Assembly: GCF_029277305.1 (NCBI RefSeq) | Contig: NZ_CP119526.1 | Source: Guptibacillus hwajinpoensis | Lineage (GTDB): Bacteria; Bacillota; Bacilli; Bacillales; Guptibacillaceae | Length of the DNA stretch: 64,000 nucleotides | Reading direction: 5' to 3' (one strand) | Shown: positions 41,304 to 50,471 of the stretch, in pieces | Position numbering within the stretch: the first letter of the stretch is position 1 | Layout: each line of letters starts with the position of its first letter | Notes under the pieces: generated by a model | What the model was told of the DNA's origin: nothing | What the model saw: only the letters and a program-made list of their open reading frames with translations | Database searches by the model: none | Made by a program: the position numbers and the translations under genes

Positions 41304-42518
41304 CTAGAGCATAGTTGCTACCATTTTAGCGAGTTGAGCACAGAGCACAGCTGCGTAACTACCCACAACGTTACCTACAATTCCCATCAAAAGTCCCACT
41401 GGAGCTAAAGAAGGTTGGAATACAGACGCAACGATAGGAGCAGAGCTTGTTCCACCGATATTACCTTGAGAGCCTACGGCAACGAAGAATAAAGGTGCTC
41501 GTAGTAATCTTGCTGCGATAAAGATCACGAGAATGTGAATGCTGAGCCAGACAATTCCCATTAGAACATATTGTGGGGAATCAATGACGTACGTAAGGTC
41601 GGCTCTTGCACCAATGGTTGCGAGTAAAAGGTAAATGGCAGTGTAACCTACTTTACTAGCACCATAGCCTTCTAGTTTCTTCACTGGTGTGAATGAGAAA
41701 AGAATTCCGATGGCAGAAATAATCATAACTGTCCAAGTTGTCGTTGAGAGAACAGCTGACTGAGGAAGTTTCTCTGCAATTTTAAGAACAATATAAGATA
41801 CACCAAAAGCTAATCCAAGCAGACCAAGTAGTTGTGGTACCTGAATAGGTCGCTCGTTTTTGCGTTGAATGTCGTTCATTTCTTTATTTACACTTTGAAT
41901 AATCGAATCATCCGCTTTGTTCCATTTGTTGAATTTATCCTGAAACCCAGCTAGGAAAATCATGATTCCCATCCAACTGTAACCCACGACAGTATCTACT
42001 ACGATAATTGGAGACAGAATCTCTTTAGGTGTTCCTACAGCTTCAATCATAGCGGCCATGTTCGCTGAACCGCCAATCCAACTCCCTGCTAATGCTGCTA
42101 CGCCTTTCCATGCGTCCTCAGGTAACCATGGCTGGAAAATAGCAAGAGCAATGGGGCCACCAATAATGACCCCGAGTGTACCAGCGAGGAACATTAATAA
42201 AGCTTTAGGTCCAAGTCGTAACGTTGCAGGAACGTTAGCTGATAACAAGAGTAGCAGCAGTCCGACTGGAAGAATGTATGTGGCAACAAATCCATATAGG
42301 GACGACTCTTGCGGAATGATTGCAAAGGTCGTAGAAAGCATAGGGATAAAGTATGTCCAGATTAACGGCGGTGCATAGTGGAATAGTTTCTTAAGAACAG
42401 GGTTCTTTGATTCCCCCAACATAAAGATAAGTCCAACTACTACCGTTAGGTAAACAAATACAGCCATAGGATCTTCTATTAATGGAGAAGCCTTTGACCA
42501 GGAAAGTGCAAATATCAT
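41304..42518 (-). CDS. DUF819 family membrane protein (YjcL-like)
   Basis: A 404-aa membrane protein with about ten helices. Typical features are the repeated inverted motifs GSWIGGSANMAAMIEA and GSQGNIGGTSSAPIVAS, each in the middle of a hydrophobic half, as in transporters with two-fold symmetry. Its substrate is not known. ATG at 42518 lies 8 nt after AAGGAG; GTG at 42527 overlaps that site. Confidence 0.87.
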   Translation of the reverse strand: MIFALSWSKASPLIEDPMAVFVYLTVVVGLIFMLGESKNPVLKKLFHYAPPLIWTYFIPMLSTTFAIIPQESSLYGFVATYILPVGLLLLLLSANVPATLRLGPKALLMFLAGTLGVIIGGPIALAIFQPWLPEDAWKGVAALAGSWIGGSANMAAMIEAVGTPKEILSPIIVVDTVVGYSWMGIMIFLAGFQDKFNKWNKADDSIIQSVNKEMNDIQRKNERPIQVPQLLGLLGLAFGVSYIVLKIAEKLPQSAVLSTTTWTVMIISAIGILFSFTPVKKLEGYGASKVGYTAIYLLLATIGARADLTYVIDSPQYVLMGIVWLSIHILVIFIAARLLRAPLFFVAVGSQGNIGGTSSAPIVASVFQPSLAPVGLLMGIVGNVVGSYAAVLCAQLAKMVATML

Positions 42519-42687
42519 GTTGTTCACTCCTTGATGTTAGCTCTAGTCGTAAACATAAATTATATCACCTCTTATCTATTTTTTGCTTTCAATACGAATT
42601 GTAGGAAAATTGAAATGATTATAAATCATAGCTTGTATAATTGCTGCATACATATTGTGGAGAGTAAGCATAAAGGAGTGAGTTCCC

Positions 42688-43203
42688 ATCGGTATTTTAA
42701 ATGAATTTCGTCACTTTGCAATAAGAGGGAACGCAGCTGATATGGGAATTGGTATTGTGTTAGGCGCGGCGTTTAGTAATTTCATAAATTCACTCGTATC
42801 TGATATTATCCTTCCACCAGTAGGATTGGTATTAGCAAGAATTAACTTTTCGGATATGTTCATTAGCTTGAATGGGCATTACTATCCATCCCTCTCAGAT
42901 GCTCAAGAGGCTGGAGCAGCTACGATTAATTACGGAGTATTTCTGACAACCTCCATTCGTTTTATCATTGTATTTTTTGCTGTGTTTCTAGTCGTTCGTC
43001 AACTTAATCGGTGGAGGAAGCCCGGCCAAGATCCCATTAATGCAATGACGCGTAAAGAATGTCCTTACTGTTGTACGCCGATCCCGTCTCGTGCTGTTAT
43101 TTGTCCTAATTGCGCAACCTCCTTACAAAAGGAAGAAGAAAAGTCGAAGCTAGCCCTTTATTTTAATAAACCTTCTTCATCTAGAGACTCAATTAGAAGA
43201 TAA
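42688..43203 (+). CDS. mscL: Large-conductance mechanosensitive channel MscL, apparent ATC start
   Basis: The safety valve against osmotic downshock. Helix 1 (IRGNAADMGIGIVLGAAFSNF) and helix 2 (FLTTSIRFIIVFFAVFLVV) are complete, and a zinc-ribbon tail (CPYC...CPNC) follows. The first ATG in frame, 42742, would remove the amphipathic N-terminal helix and half of the pore helix. The frame is open back to a TGA at 42679-42681, and the family start GILNEFRHFAIRGN begins right after ATC at 42688, 9 nt behind AAAGGAG (42672-42678). There is no ATG, GTG or TTG in this stretch. Either translation starts on ATC, or a base change or error has altered an ATG. 171 aa with this start. Confidence 0.8.
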   Translation: MGILNEFRHFAIRGNAADMGIGIVLGAAFSNFINSLVSDIILPPVGLVLARINFSDMFISLNGHYYPSLSDAQEAGAATINYGVFLTTSIRFIIVFFAVFLVVRQLNRWRKPGQDPINAMTRKECPYCCTPIPSRAVICPNCATSLQKEEEKSKLALYFNKPSSSRDSIRR

Positions 43204-43312
43204 AAGAACTTCTTCTGTTAAAGCAGTTCGTCCTTACTTTCCTGATGATTAACATCTTTCGTAGAGTGGTATTATATAAATTAAAACCACTGAACGAAAG
43301 GCGAGGAGAAAT

Positions 43313-43999
43313 ATGGTTGGATGTATGCTTATTCATGGTTTTACTGGTGCGCCTTATGAAGTTGAACCATTAGCAGAGTATTTTAGAAGCCATACCAATT
43401 GGGTCATTTCTGTACCAACGCTTCCTGGACATGGAGAAGAAGAAACTTTGCGAGGCGTTTCTTTCAATCAATGGATTGATACTGCTGAAGCAAACTTAAA
43501 AGAGTTAATGCAGAAATGTGATACAGTCTATGTTATAGGATTTTCAATGGGTGGCGTGCTTGCAGGTTATTTAGCTACAAAATATCAAGTGGATAAGCTG
43601 GTGCTTTTGAGTGCTGCCATTCACTATATTCATCCTATCCAAATGATGAAAGACATTGGTGGCATGATAACAGACTTAAGGAGAGGGACCCTTCTTCAAA
43701 ACGAATTGTTTAGTCGCTATAGTAAAAAGCTGAAAACCACGCCTGTACTTGCATCTATTGAGTTTCGTAAACTTGTTCAGAAACTCAAACCGTCTTTTAA
43801 AAGAGTATCTGTCCCGACAATCATTCTTCAGGGAAAGCTAGATGGAATGGTCCCATATAAAACCGCTCACACAATCTATCATCTCATTAATTCAAATGAG
43901 AAGCAGATTTGTATAATGGAGAAATCAAAGCATCTCATCTGTCACGGTGAAGATCAGAACGATGTAATAGATAAAGTCTTTCATTTCCTCACCAATTAA
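43313..43999 (+). CDS. Carboxylesterase/monoacylglycerol lipase-like hydrolase
   Basis: A 228-aa alpha/beta hydrolase of the Est30 type. Oxyanion motif IHGFTGAPYE, nucleophile elbow GFSMGG, Asp in QGKLDGMVP and His in EKSKHLICHG make the triad. No signal peptide, so cytoplasmic; it hydrolyses short- to medium-chain esters. GGCGAGGAG precedes the ATG. Confidence 0.9.
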   Translation: MVGCMLIHGFTGAPYEVEPLAEYFRSHTNWVISVPTLPGHGEEETLRGVSFNQWIDTAEANLKELMQKCDTVYVIGFSMGGVLAGYLATKYQVDKLVLLSAAIHYIHPIQMMKDIGGMITDLRRGTLLQNELFSRYSKKLKTTPVLASIEFRKLVQKLKPSFKRVSVPTIILQGKLDGMVPYKTAHTIYHLINSNEKQICIMEKSKHLICHGEDQNDVIDKVFHFLTN

Positions 44000-44095
44000 C
44001 GTTTCACATATCAATTTATTTGGTTTCTATTATGCGGGCCGGAAACACATTTGCTTGCTCCTTCTTAGGGTCTCGTCACAAAGGAGAAAAAACCT

Positions 44096-44734
44096 ATGTT
44101 AAATCCACTCATGACTCCATTAATGATTGAAAAATATGCAAAACGCCTTGTCGATCGATTAAAGTCTTCTACTTTACGCGGGATTGTTTTGACAGGAAGC
44201 TTCGCTAGAGGAGAAGGCGGTCCATTTTCTGATTTAGATGTCTGGTGTTTCTACCATGATAAGAAAATAAAAACGTCATCTCTACCTGAATTAGCGGGAA
44301 TCACTCTGGATTTGAGGGAAGTATGTCTTAAAGATTTCAAGAATGATGCTGATGGAACAAGAGAATACGTAGCTCCATGCTTTGAGCAGCTTATCGTTTT
44401 TGGAGAGACACCATTTGTCTTGCCTTCTCGAAAGAAAATAAAAGAAGGTGTCTTACATCTACTCGTATCTATTGAACAGAGGTTAACTCGAACTATGCCT
44501 CCTGTAAATCATTACGAGATCCTCAATGATGTCATGTACCTCCTCCGGATTGAACGCTATCTCAGTACATTTCAGTATCCATTAACATTATCAGAATTAT
44601 ATGCGAATCAATTGGAGGAAAAAGATCGTTTGCTTGTTGAATATTATTCCTCTTACTTATATAGAGATAGAACGGTTAGTGAAGATGAAATTCGAAACGG
44701 GATGGACGGATTTCTAAATAAACGTTTGCAGTAG
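44096..44734 (+). CDS. Nucleotidyltransferase-domain protein (first of two)
   Basis: A 212-aa protein with the polymerase-beta-type nucleotidyltransferase motif LTGSFARGEGGPFSDLDVW (GS-x9-DLD) and a third acidic residue in ITLDLREV. The C-terminal half is helical. Proteins of this type modify small molecules such as aminoglycosides or other macromolecules by adding a nucleotide; no substrate can be assigned. CAAAGGAG lies upstream. Confidence 0.82.
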   Translation: MLNPLMTPLMIEKYAKRLVDRLKSSTLRGIVLTGSFARGEGGPFSDLDVWCFYHDKKIKTSSLPELAGITLDLREVCLKDFKNDADGTREYVAPCFEQLIVFGETPFVLPSRKKIKEGVLHLLVSIEQRLTRTMPPVNHYEILNDVMYLLRIERYLSTFQYPLTLSELYANQLEEKDRLLVEYYSSYLYRDRTVSEDEIRNGMDGFLNKRLQ

Positions 44735-44804
44735 AAGGAATCTACATATAGTAAGCGAATGAGTAATAAGAAATAGGTATCGAATTAAAGGTAAGGTGAA
44801 GAGT

Positions 44805-45134
44805 ATGGCTACATTTGAAGACTTTCTGAAGTTGGACATTCGAGTCGGCGAAATTATAGAAGTTAACGATTTTAGAAAAGCTCGGAAACCGGCCTATCAA
44901 TTAAAGGTTGATCTTGGGGAAGAGATGGGCGTCAAAAAGTCCAGTGCTCAGATAAAAGACTTATACAATGAGGAAGAGCTTATAGGAAAACAGGTGATGG
45001 TTGTAGTTAATTTTCCTGCTCGGCAAATTGCAGATTTTATGTCAGAGGTTTTGGTCCTAGGTGTATACGGTGAGAACGGAGTGGTTCTAATCAAACCGGA
45101 TCAAAGAGTAAGAAATGGAGATAAGCTTGGGTAA
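44805..45134 (+). CDS. csaA: tRNA-binding/chaperone protein CsaA
   Basis: A 109-aa OB-fold protein related to the tRNA-binding domain of MetRS. Conserved blocks are FLKLDIRVGEII, KKSSAQIKDLY, VVNFPARQIADFMSEVLVLG and PDQRVRNGDKLG. In B. subtilis CsaA has secretion-chaperone activity. ATG at 44805 gives the standard start MATFEDF and has AAGGTG 7 nt upstream; GTG at 44796 overlaps that site. Confidence 0.92.
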   Translation: MATFEDFLKLDIRVGEIIEVNDFRKARKPAYQLKVDLGEEMGVKKSSAQIKDLYNEEELIGKQVMVVVNFPARQIADFMSEVLVLGVYGENGVVLIKPDQRVRNGDKLG

Positions 45135-45136
45135 AG

Positions 45137-45161
45137 GGATGCTGTTGTGCATCCTTTTTTT
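45137..45161 (+). terminator. Terminator after csaA
   Basis: GGATGC, loop TGTTGT, GCATCC (45137-45154), then a T run. Confidence 0.85.
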
Positions 45162-45226
45162 GGTTGTAGGAAATGTAAAAAATGGGATATGATGAGGTGA
45201 TATCAATTCTGTGGGAGAGGTGTTAG

Positions 45227-45985
45227 ATGGTGAAGCAAGAGCGAGCGGTTGACGCTATTTCAGCTAGTTTAATGAGTGATCCATGCGTCAAAGCAGTTTT
45301 TCTAAAAGGATCTATGGGGCGAAATGAGCATGATGAAAACTCAGATGTCGATCTATATTGTCTAGTAGAAGAGGAGGACAAGGAAGCCTTTCTGAAAGAT
45401 AGAAAATCACATGTGGAATCTTATGGTACTCTTTTATTCTATGATGAGATTTTTATCATTGCACCGCAGATTATAGCAGTGTACGATGATATGCTTCACC
45501 TCGATCTATTTACTGTGACGGACGAGACAATTATCGAAAAGGACTATTTTTCAGTTTTATATGACCCAGACAATCGAATGGCCAACTATGATCAGCATTT
45601 AACTTTATCTCATCAGGAGTTTATCAATGATGTTGATGATACAGCCTTCTTTTTGTTTCAGTATGAAAAAGCGAAAAGAAGAGGAAATAAAATATGGTCC
45701 GTTCAAATGCTAAACAACGTCATGGTTCACTTTGCAAGAGTACTTTTACATCGCTACCATCCAAATAGAGCACAACTCGGTCTGAAAACGCTCGACTCAA
45801 CGTTAGATGGTGAACAAATCGATAAAGTAGAAATGATTTTCCGACATCTAACCGTTGATTATTATGAAACAGCAGCTGAACTGATTAGAAGCTGGTTAAA
45901 TGAAGAAAAAAAGTGGATCTTGGAACAAATGGAAGAAACGACATATACGCAAGGGTTTTTGAAGGAAATGATCGAATGTAATTAA
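45227..45985 (+). CDS. Nucleotidyltransferase-domain protein (second of two)
   Basis: A 252-aa protein with FLKGSMGRNEHDENSDVDLYC (GS...DVD) and a third Asp in LHLDLFTV, the AadS/Kan-type nucleotidyltransferase core. The C-terminal half is helical. It lies 500 bp after another, distantly similar nucleotidyltransferase, with csaA between. It could inactivate an antibiotic or have an endogenous substrate. AGAGGTG precedes the ATG. Confidence 0.82.
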   Translation: MVKQERAVDAISASLMSDPCVKAVFLKGSMGRNEHDENSDVDLYCLVEEEDKEAFLKDRKSHVESYGTLLFYDEIFIIAPQIIAVYDDMLHLDLFTVTDETIIEKDYFSVLYDPDNRMANYDQHLTLSHQEFINDVDDTAFFLFQYEKAKRRGNKIWSVQMLNNVMVHFARVLLHRYHPNRAQLGLKTLDSTLDGEQIDKVEMIFRHLTVDYYETAAELIRSWLNEEKKWILEQMEETTYTQGFLKEMIECN

Positions 45986-45999
45986 CATTCATCTAAAGG

Positions 46000-46027
46000 A
46001 AGAAGAGGTGCTAGAGCACCTCTTCTT
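46000..46027. terminator. Bidirectional terminator
   Basis: AAGAAGAGGTGCT (46000-46012) pairs with AGCACCTCTTCTT (46015-46027) between two convergent genes. Confidence 0.82.
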
Positions 46028-46034
46028 GTATCTA

Positions 46035-47984
46035 TTATAAGTGGTTAACGGGTATTGTCTCTGGCTCAAAGGCGATTTTTGCACCTTCATAAATGGCTCT
46101 CTTAGCATCAAGTTCACCCGCAAGGCGGGCACCACCAATAATCGCGATTTGGATGCCTTTTTGTTCAAGAGCTTGGTATTCTCGAGGGATGTTAGATTCT
46201 TGCCCTGCTGCAAGAATAACCGTATCTGCTTCAAGTGTTTCCTGCTTTCCTGTCTTCGTATCCTTAATTCGAATTCCATTCTCCGTAATTTCTTCATACG
46301 CAAGGTTAGTGCGGAAGCGTACGCCATTTTGTTTTAATTCTTGTAGCATAGCCCATTTCGTTGTTTTGCCAAGTCCCTCACCCATTTTTCCGTTTCGTCT
46401 AAGTAAGAGGATGTCGTTTATTCCTTTTTCTATAAGGAAATGTGAAACGTCACAACCAATTCCACCTGCGCCAATGATTACAACTTTTTTACCAATTGAT
46501 GCTGTGCCAGAAAGAACGTCAGGGTACTGAACCGTATGTTCAATACCGGGAATGACTGGTTGTCTAGGGGTAACGCCAGTTGCTAGAACGACAAGGTGAG
46601 GTGAGTGGGAAAGAATGTCTTCACTACTCGGTTTATGGTTTAGAGCAACATGAACACCTAATCGTTGTAATTCTGTTGTATAGAAGCGAATCGTTTCATC
46701 AAATTCTTTCTTAATCGGTATTTTGCGTGCCAGATTGAACTGTCCACCAATCGAAGGCCTCGCTTCATAAAGAACAACTTTATGACCTAATTCAGCATGA
46801 GCACGTGCTGCCTCCATTCCAGCAACACCACCACCGATCACTACTATATTTTTCGCGTTTTTTGTTTGTTTGATATGCCATTTATGTTCTCGTCCAGCTC
46901 GTGGATTCACGAGACATGAAACAGCTTTCCCTTCGAATGCATGGTCAAGACATGCTTGATTACATGCAATACACGTGTTGATTTGATTAAGTGTCTCTTC
47001 TTTCGCTTTTTTAAGTAAGTGAGGATCAGCAAGAAAAGGTCGTGCCATCGAAACCATATCCAGTTTGTGTAGCAGCTCCTCTGCGAGTTCAGGGTCATTA
47101 ATACGATTACTGCCAACGACAGGAATGTTTACAGCCTGCTTAATTTGTAAGGAAGGCTCGATGAACCCAGCTCTAGGTACCATCATAGATATGGTCGGTA
47201 CAGTTGATTCATGCCAGCCTATGCCGATGTTTAGAAGATCTGCTTCGTTTGCTTCTAAACGTTTTGCAAGTTCAATGGTTTCCTTAGGTGTTGAAGAATT
47301 TGGTACAAGATCAAGCCCTGACATTCGAAAAATGATAGGATAATCATCACCAACAGCTTGTCGGACCGACTTTAGTACTTCAATAGCGAATCTTGTTCTT
47401 TTCTCAAAATCTCCGCCCCATTTATCAGTCCGCTTATTCGTTGAGGGCGAGAGAAACTGGTTAATCAGATACCCCTCAGAACCCATGATTTCTACTGCAT
47501 CAAATCCTACTTCCTTTGCTTTTCTACCAGCCTCAGCATAAGATTCAAGCAAATTGAGAATATCAAGCTCAGATAGTTCTACTGGTGTTTCTCTGTGGAT
47601 GGGAGACTTTATTGGAGAAGGTGCTACTGATGGCACGCCATTCATTTCTGAATAGGCATAGCGCCCAGCATGAAAGAGCTGAGCAGCAATACGGCCATTC
47701 GCTATGTGAACACGCTCAGTTAACCGTCTCATTACATCTAAATCTTCGTCACGGTAGAACCCAAGAAAGTGATGTCCACCATCTCCTTCAGGTGAAACTG
47801 ATATACCACCAGTTACAATAATTCCAGGACCATAAGCTCCTGACCGTTCAGTATAAAAAGAAATCAGCGCTTCTTCTTGTTCTTTGCTTCCTTCCATACC
47901 AAGGTGCATAGAACCCATCATAATTCTGTTTGGCAATGTTAACCTTCGTAATTGAATTGGTTCAAATAACTTTTTCCATTCCAT
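46035..47984 (-). CDS. 2,4-dienoyl-CoA reductase-like NADH:flavin oxidoreductase
   Basis: A 649-aa FadH-type enzyme. Residues 1-335 are the old-yellow-enzyme barrel with FMN (LFEPIQLRRLTLPNRIMM, AQLFHAGRYA, SPSTNKRTDKWGG). A 4Fe-4S site follows: CIACNQAC...CLVNP (C-x2-C-x3-C-x11-C). The last half is the FAD/NAD domain with GGGVAGMEAA and GAGGIGCDV. It reduces unsaturated acyl-CoAs or related enones. GGAATGG lies near the start; the ribosome binding site is weak. Confidence 0.9.
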   Translation of the reverse strand: MEWKKLFEPIQLRRLTLPNRIMMGSMHLGMEGSKEQEEALISFYTERSGAYGPGIIVTGGISVSPEGDGGHHFLGFYRDEDLDVMRRLTERVHIANGRIAAQLFHAGRYAYSEMNGVPSVAPSPIKSPIHRETPVELSELDILNLLESYAEAGRKAKEVGFDAVEIMGSEGYLINQFLSPSTNKRTDKWGGDFEKRTRFAIEVLKSVRQAVGDDYPIIFRMSGLDLVPNSSTPKETIELAKRLEANEADLLNIGIGWHESTVPTISMMVPRAGFIEPSLQIKQAVNIPVVGSNRINDPELAEELLHKLDMVSMARPFLADPHLLKKAKEETLNQINTCIACNQACLDHAFEGKAVSCLVNPRAGREHKWHIKQTKNAKNIVVIGGGVAGMEAARAHAELGHKVVLYEARPSIGGQFNLARKIPIKKEFDETIRFYTTELQRLGVHVALNHKPSSEDILSHSPHLVVLATGVTPRQPVIPGIEHTVQYPDVLSGTASIGKKVVIIGAGGIGCDVSHFLIEKGINDILLLRRNGKMGEGLGKTTKWAMLQELKQNGVRFRTNLAYEEITENGIRIKDTKTGKQETLEADTVILAAGQESNIPREYQALEQKGIQIAIIGGARLAGELDAKRAIYEGAKIAFEPETIPVNHL

Positions 47985-48065
47985 TTCTATTCACCACACT
48001 TCTTCGTTTTGAACACAATTCGATGAATGGTCATTCATTTCCTGTTTTTTTCTTATTTGTCCATA

Positions 48066-48090
48066 AAAAAACGTGCTTGCGCACGTTTTT
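48066..48090. terminator. Terminator after degV
   Basis: ACGTGC, loop TTGC, GCACGT (48071-48086), with A and T runs on the two sides. Confidence 0.85.
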
Positions 48091-48099
48091 CAACTTTAT

Positions 48100-48957
48100 T
48101 TATTTCTTTTTAAATGCGACTAGGAGAGCGCCTTCACCTGCATATGTTCCAATGAGTGGCCCCATTGTAGATAGAATAACACCTTTGAATTTGTACCGCT
48201 CTTGAATTTGTGCGACTAGCGCTTTGGCTTTATCTTCGCAGTTGCTGTGTGCTACAGCAATTACTTTGTCCTCAAGATTATGACCATATTCTCCAATTTT
48301 CTTGATAAATTCACGCACGGCACGTTTGTTTCCTCGTACTTTATCAAGTACTTCGAGGGATCCATCTTCATTGCTTGCTCTCATTAATAGCTTGATATTA
48401 AGTGCTGAGGCAATTGTTCCTCGTACACGATCAAGTCTTCCGCCCTTAATAACGTTTTCAAGCGTATCAAGTAGAAACATGGTAAGCGTATCTTCTGTAT
48501 ACTCATGGGCTTGTTCAACAATAGACTCAAAACTTTCCCCGTCACGAGCCATTTCAGCAGCATGACAAACAATTACGCCAAGTCCTGATGAAGCTGTTTT
48601 GGCATTAATTACTTCTACGGTCCGATCAGGATGTTCCTCATGAAACATTTTCTTTGCTAGAACAGCGTTATCATAAGTGCTACTTAGCGCTTCAGAGAGG
48701 GCAATAACAAGAATTTTGTCTTCCGGGCTAGTTTCTTCATATTTTGTAAGAAAGTCCTGTGGTGATGGGGCAGAGGACTTAGGGAGTTCTTTTGATTCCT
48801 GTAATTTTTTATAAAACGTTGGTGAATCAAGATCGACCCCAGCTTTATATTCTTTGTCACCAAAGAGAAGATTTAGTGGAACCACCTTAACGTTTAATTC
48901 ATTTAGCAGTTCTTCAGGGAAGTCAATACTGCTGTCCGTAATAATTTGAGTTGCCAT
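48100..48957 (-). CDS. DegV family fatty-acid-binding protein
   Basis: A 285-aa two-domain protein. The signature IITDSSIDFPEELL opens it, with SSAPSPQDFLTKYE, SEALSSTYDNA and the GGR motif VIKGGRLDRVRG that help bind the fatty acid's carboxylate. Family members (FakB) present fatty acids to the kinase FakA. AAGGGG precedes the ATG. Confidence 0.92.
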   Translation of the reverse strand: MATQIITDSSIDFPEELLNELNVKVVPLNLLFGDKEYKAGVDLDSPTFYKKLQESKELPKSSAPSPQDFLTKYEETSPEDKILVIALSEALSSTYDNAVLAKKMFHEEHPDRTVEVINAKTASSGLGVIVCHAAEMARDGESFESIVEQAHEYTEDTLTMFLLDTLENVIKGGRLDRVRGTIASALNIKLLMRASNEDGSLEVLDKVRGNKRAVREFIKKIGEYGHNLEDKVIAVAHSNCEDKAKALVAQIQERYKFKGVILSTMGPLIGTYAGEGALLVAFKKK

Positions 48958-49104
48958 ACAATTACCCCTTTATTCAAATTACCCGCATCCAGGTATTATT
49001 TCTATTGTACCATGCTTCAACACGAAATAGATGTTAGATATAACTCATTGAATCTACCTATATTGGACACTCTAATAGAAGAATTTCTGTGAGGTGAAAC
49101 GTGA

Positions 49105-50070
49105 ATGACAATTATTCGACTTGGGTATGTTGCAATGAGCATGGAGCTTGTAAACAGTTCACCTTCTCAAACGATGACATTTGCCCAATTTCAAAAGCTA
49201 GAAAATAGAGAAGCTGCTATTCGTAAGCTCGAGAGAATTGCTAAATCAAATTTGCAAAATTGTCTACGGCTTCTCAAGCATAATAAAGGCAACGACATTC
49301 ATTTCTTTCGTCTCAGTTCCAGGTTAATCCCACTTGCAAATCACGAGGCGTTAAGTGATTGGAATTACCTGCAGCCGCTAAAAAGCGAGTTACAAGAGTT
49401 AGGTGACTTCGCGAAACAAGAAGAGATGCGTGTTGACTTTCATCCCGATCATTTTGTCCTATTAAATTCTCCAAAGAAAGAAATTCTACAAACTTCCACA
49501 GCAACCCTTGCGTTACATGTGAGACTTCTTGAAGCGATGGGACTGGACATCACACATCGTTGTGTATTACATGTGGGTGGAGGTTATAACGATAAAGAGA
49601 AGTCGCTTGAGCGTTTTATTCATAATTGGATGTATACCCCTCAAAAAATACAGCAAACCATTATTCTTGAAAACGATGATACCACTTTTACACTACTTGA
49701 TACGCTCTATTTGTGTGAGAAGCTGAACGTGCCGATGGTCTTCGATTATCATCACCACCTTGCCTGTCATGAAACGGAGGAGTGGGAAACTCAGTGGGCA
49801 AGAGTAGTAGATACGTGGAGTGGATCTCCATTACCTGTGAAGATGCATATCTCATCACCCAAAAACGACAAGGAATTTCGTAGTCATGCGGATTACATAG
49901 ATGTTGATCTATTTTTTCAATTTCTAAACAAAGTGAGAGACAGCACCCCTCAAATCGACTGCATGATTGAAGCAAAGCAAAAAGATGCTGCGCTATTTCG
50001 ATTAATGGAAGAGGTTAAGAAAAGGGATGACGTTGAAATCATCGATGGCTCTTCATTCAGATTAATTTAA
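49105..50070 (+). CDS. uvsE: UV damage endonuclease UvsE
   Basis: A 321-aa TIM-barrel repair nuclease that nicks next to UV photoproducts. Family landmarks are RLGYVAMSMEL at the start, FFRLSSRLIPLANHE, VDFHPDHFVLLNSP, LHVGGGYNDKEKSLERF, LENDDTTFT, VFDYHHHLAC and CMIEAKQKDAALF; the His, Glu and Asp residues in these strands bind the metal cluster. GAGGTG lies 8 nt before the ATG. Confidence 0.93.
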   Translation: MTIIRLGYVAMSMELVNSSPSQTMTFAQFQKLENREAAIRKLERIAKSNLQNCLRLLKHNKGNDIHFFRLSSRLIPLANHEALSDWNYLQPLKSELQELGDFAKQEEMRVDFHPDHFVLLNSPKKEILQTSTATLALHVRLLEAMGLDITHRCVLHVGGGYNDKEKSLERFIHNWMYTPQKIQQTIILENDDTTFTLLDTLYLCEKLNVPMVFDYHHHLACHETEEWETQWARVVDTWSGSPLPVKMHISSPKNDKEFRSHADYIDVDLFFQFLNKVRDSTPQIDCMIEAKQKDAALFRLMEEVKKRDDVEIIDGSSFRLI

Positions 50071-50071
50071 A

Positions 50072-50236
50072 GGCTCTTTTCATAGACAATGTTGCTTTTA
50101 CTGGCGTGCGGTGAGCATCCTTTCGCTCCAATCAGCGAAGTGTTGAGTTTTATTCAATAATTGTTTCAAAAACATGACTTAGGATTGGAGCGAAAATTAA
50201 CCCACTCATATACCAACAATGTATACGAAAAGAGCC
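50072..50236. repeat. Dispersed palindromic repeat, copy 4
   Basis: GGCTCTTTTC at 50072 and AAAAGAGCC ending at 50236. The inside has CTCCAATCAGCGAAGTGTTG and ATTCAATAATTGTTTCAAAA, shared with copies 6 and 7. Confidence 0.75.
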
Positions 50237-50242
50237 AATTTA

Positions 50243-50270
50243 AAAAACCGGGCACGGTGGCCCGGTTTTA
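50243..50270. terminator. Bidirectional terminator between uvsE region and the 36-aa gene
   Basis: AAAACCGGG pairs with CCCGGTTTT around CACGGTGG, with A and T runs. It overlaps the stop codon of the 36-aa gene on the minus strand. Confidence 0.82.
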
Positions 50271-50378
50271 TTCTGTAATTCTTTTGCTTCTTTGTTTGGT
50301 TGTAGGGTTTGTTTGGTTGGCTTGCTCCACGGCTTGAGCAAGTTCTTTCTTCATACCCCGTTTCTTCTCTTTCGCCAA
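50268..50378 (-). CDS. Small basic 36-aa protein
   Basis: A gene below usual size limits: TTG at 50378 behind a perfect AAGGAGGGATC, ending at TAA 50268-50270 within a terminator. The product starts MAKEKKRGMKKELAQAVEQA and is strongly basic and hydrophilic, with many Lys, Gln and Thr. The ribosome binding site, size and terminator support a real gene. It resembles in character the small unstructured spore or stress proteins of Bacillaceae, but no family is recognised. Confidence 0.65.
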   Translation of the reverse strand: MAKEKKRGMKKELAQAVEQANQTNPTTKQRSKRITE

Positions 50379-50471
50379 AAAGATCCCTCCTTACATGATG
50401 TTAGCGTGCCCGAATACCTTCTCTTTATTCGAAGCGAAAGGCAGGTTTGGCAATTTGGATAATACGTATAA

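Noticed and set aside
42742..43203. ATG at 42742 as the mscL start
   Set aside because: It removes the conserved N-terminal helix and part of the first membrane helix, and has no ribosome binding site at the right distance.
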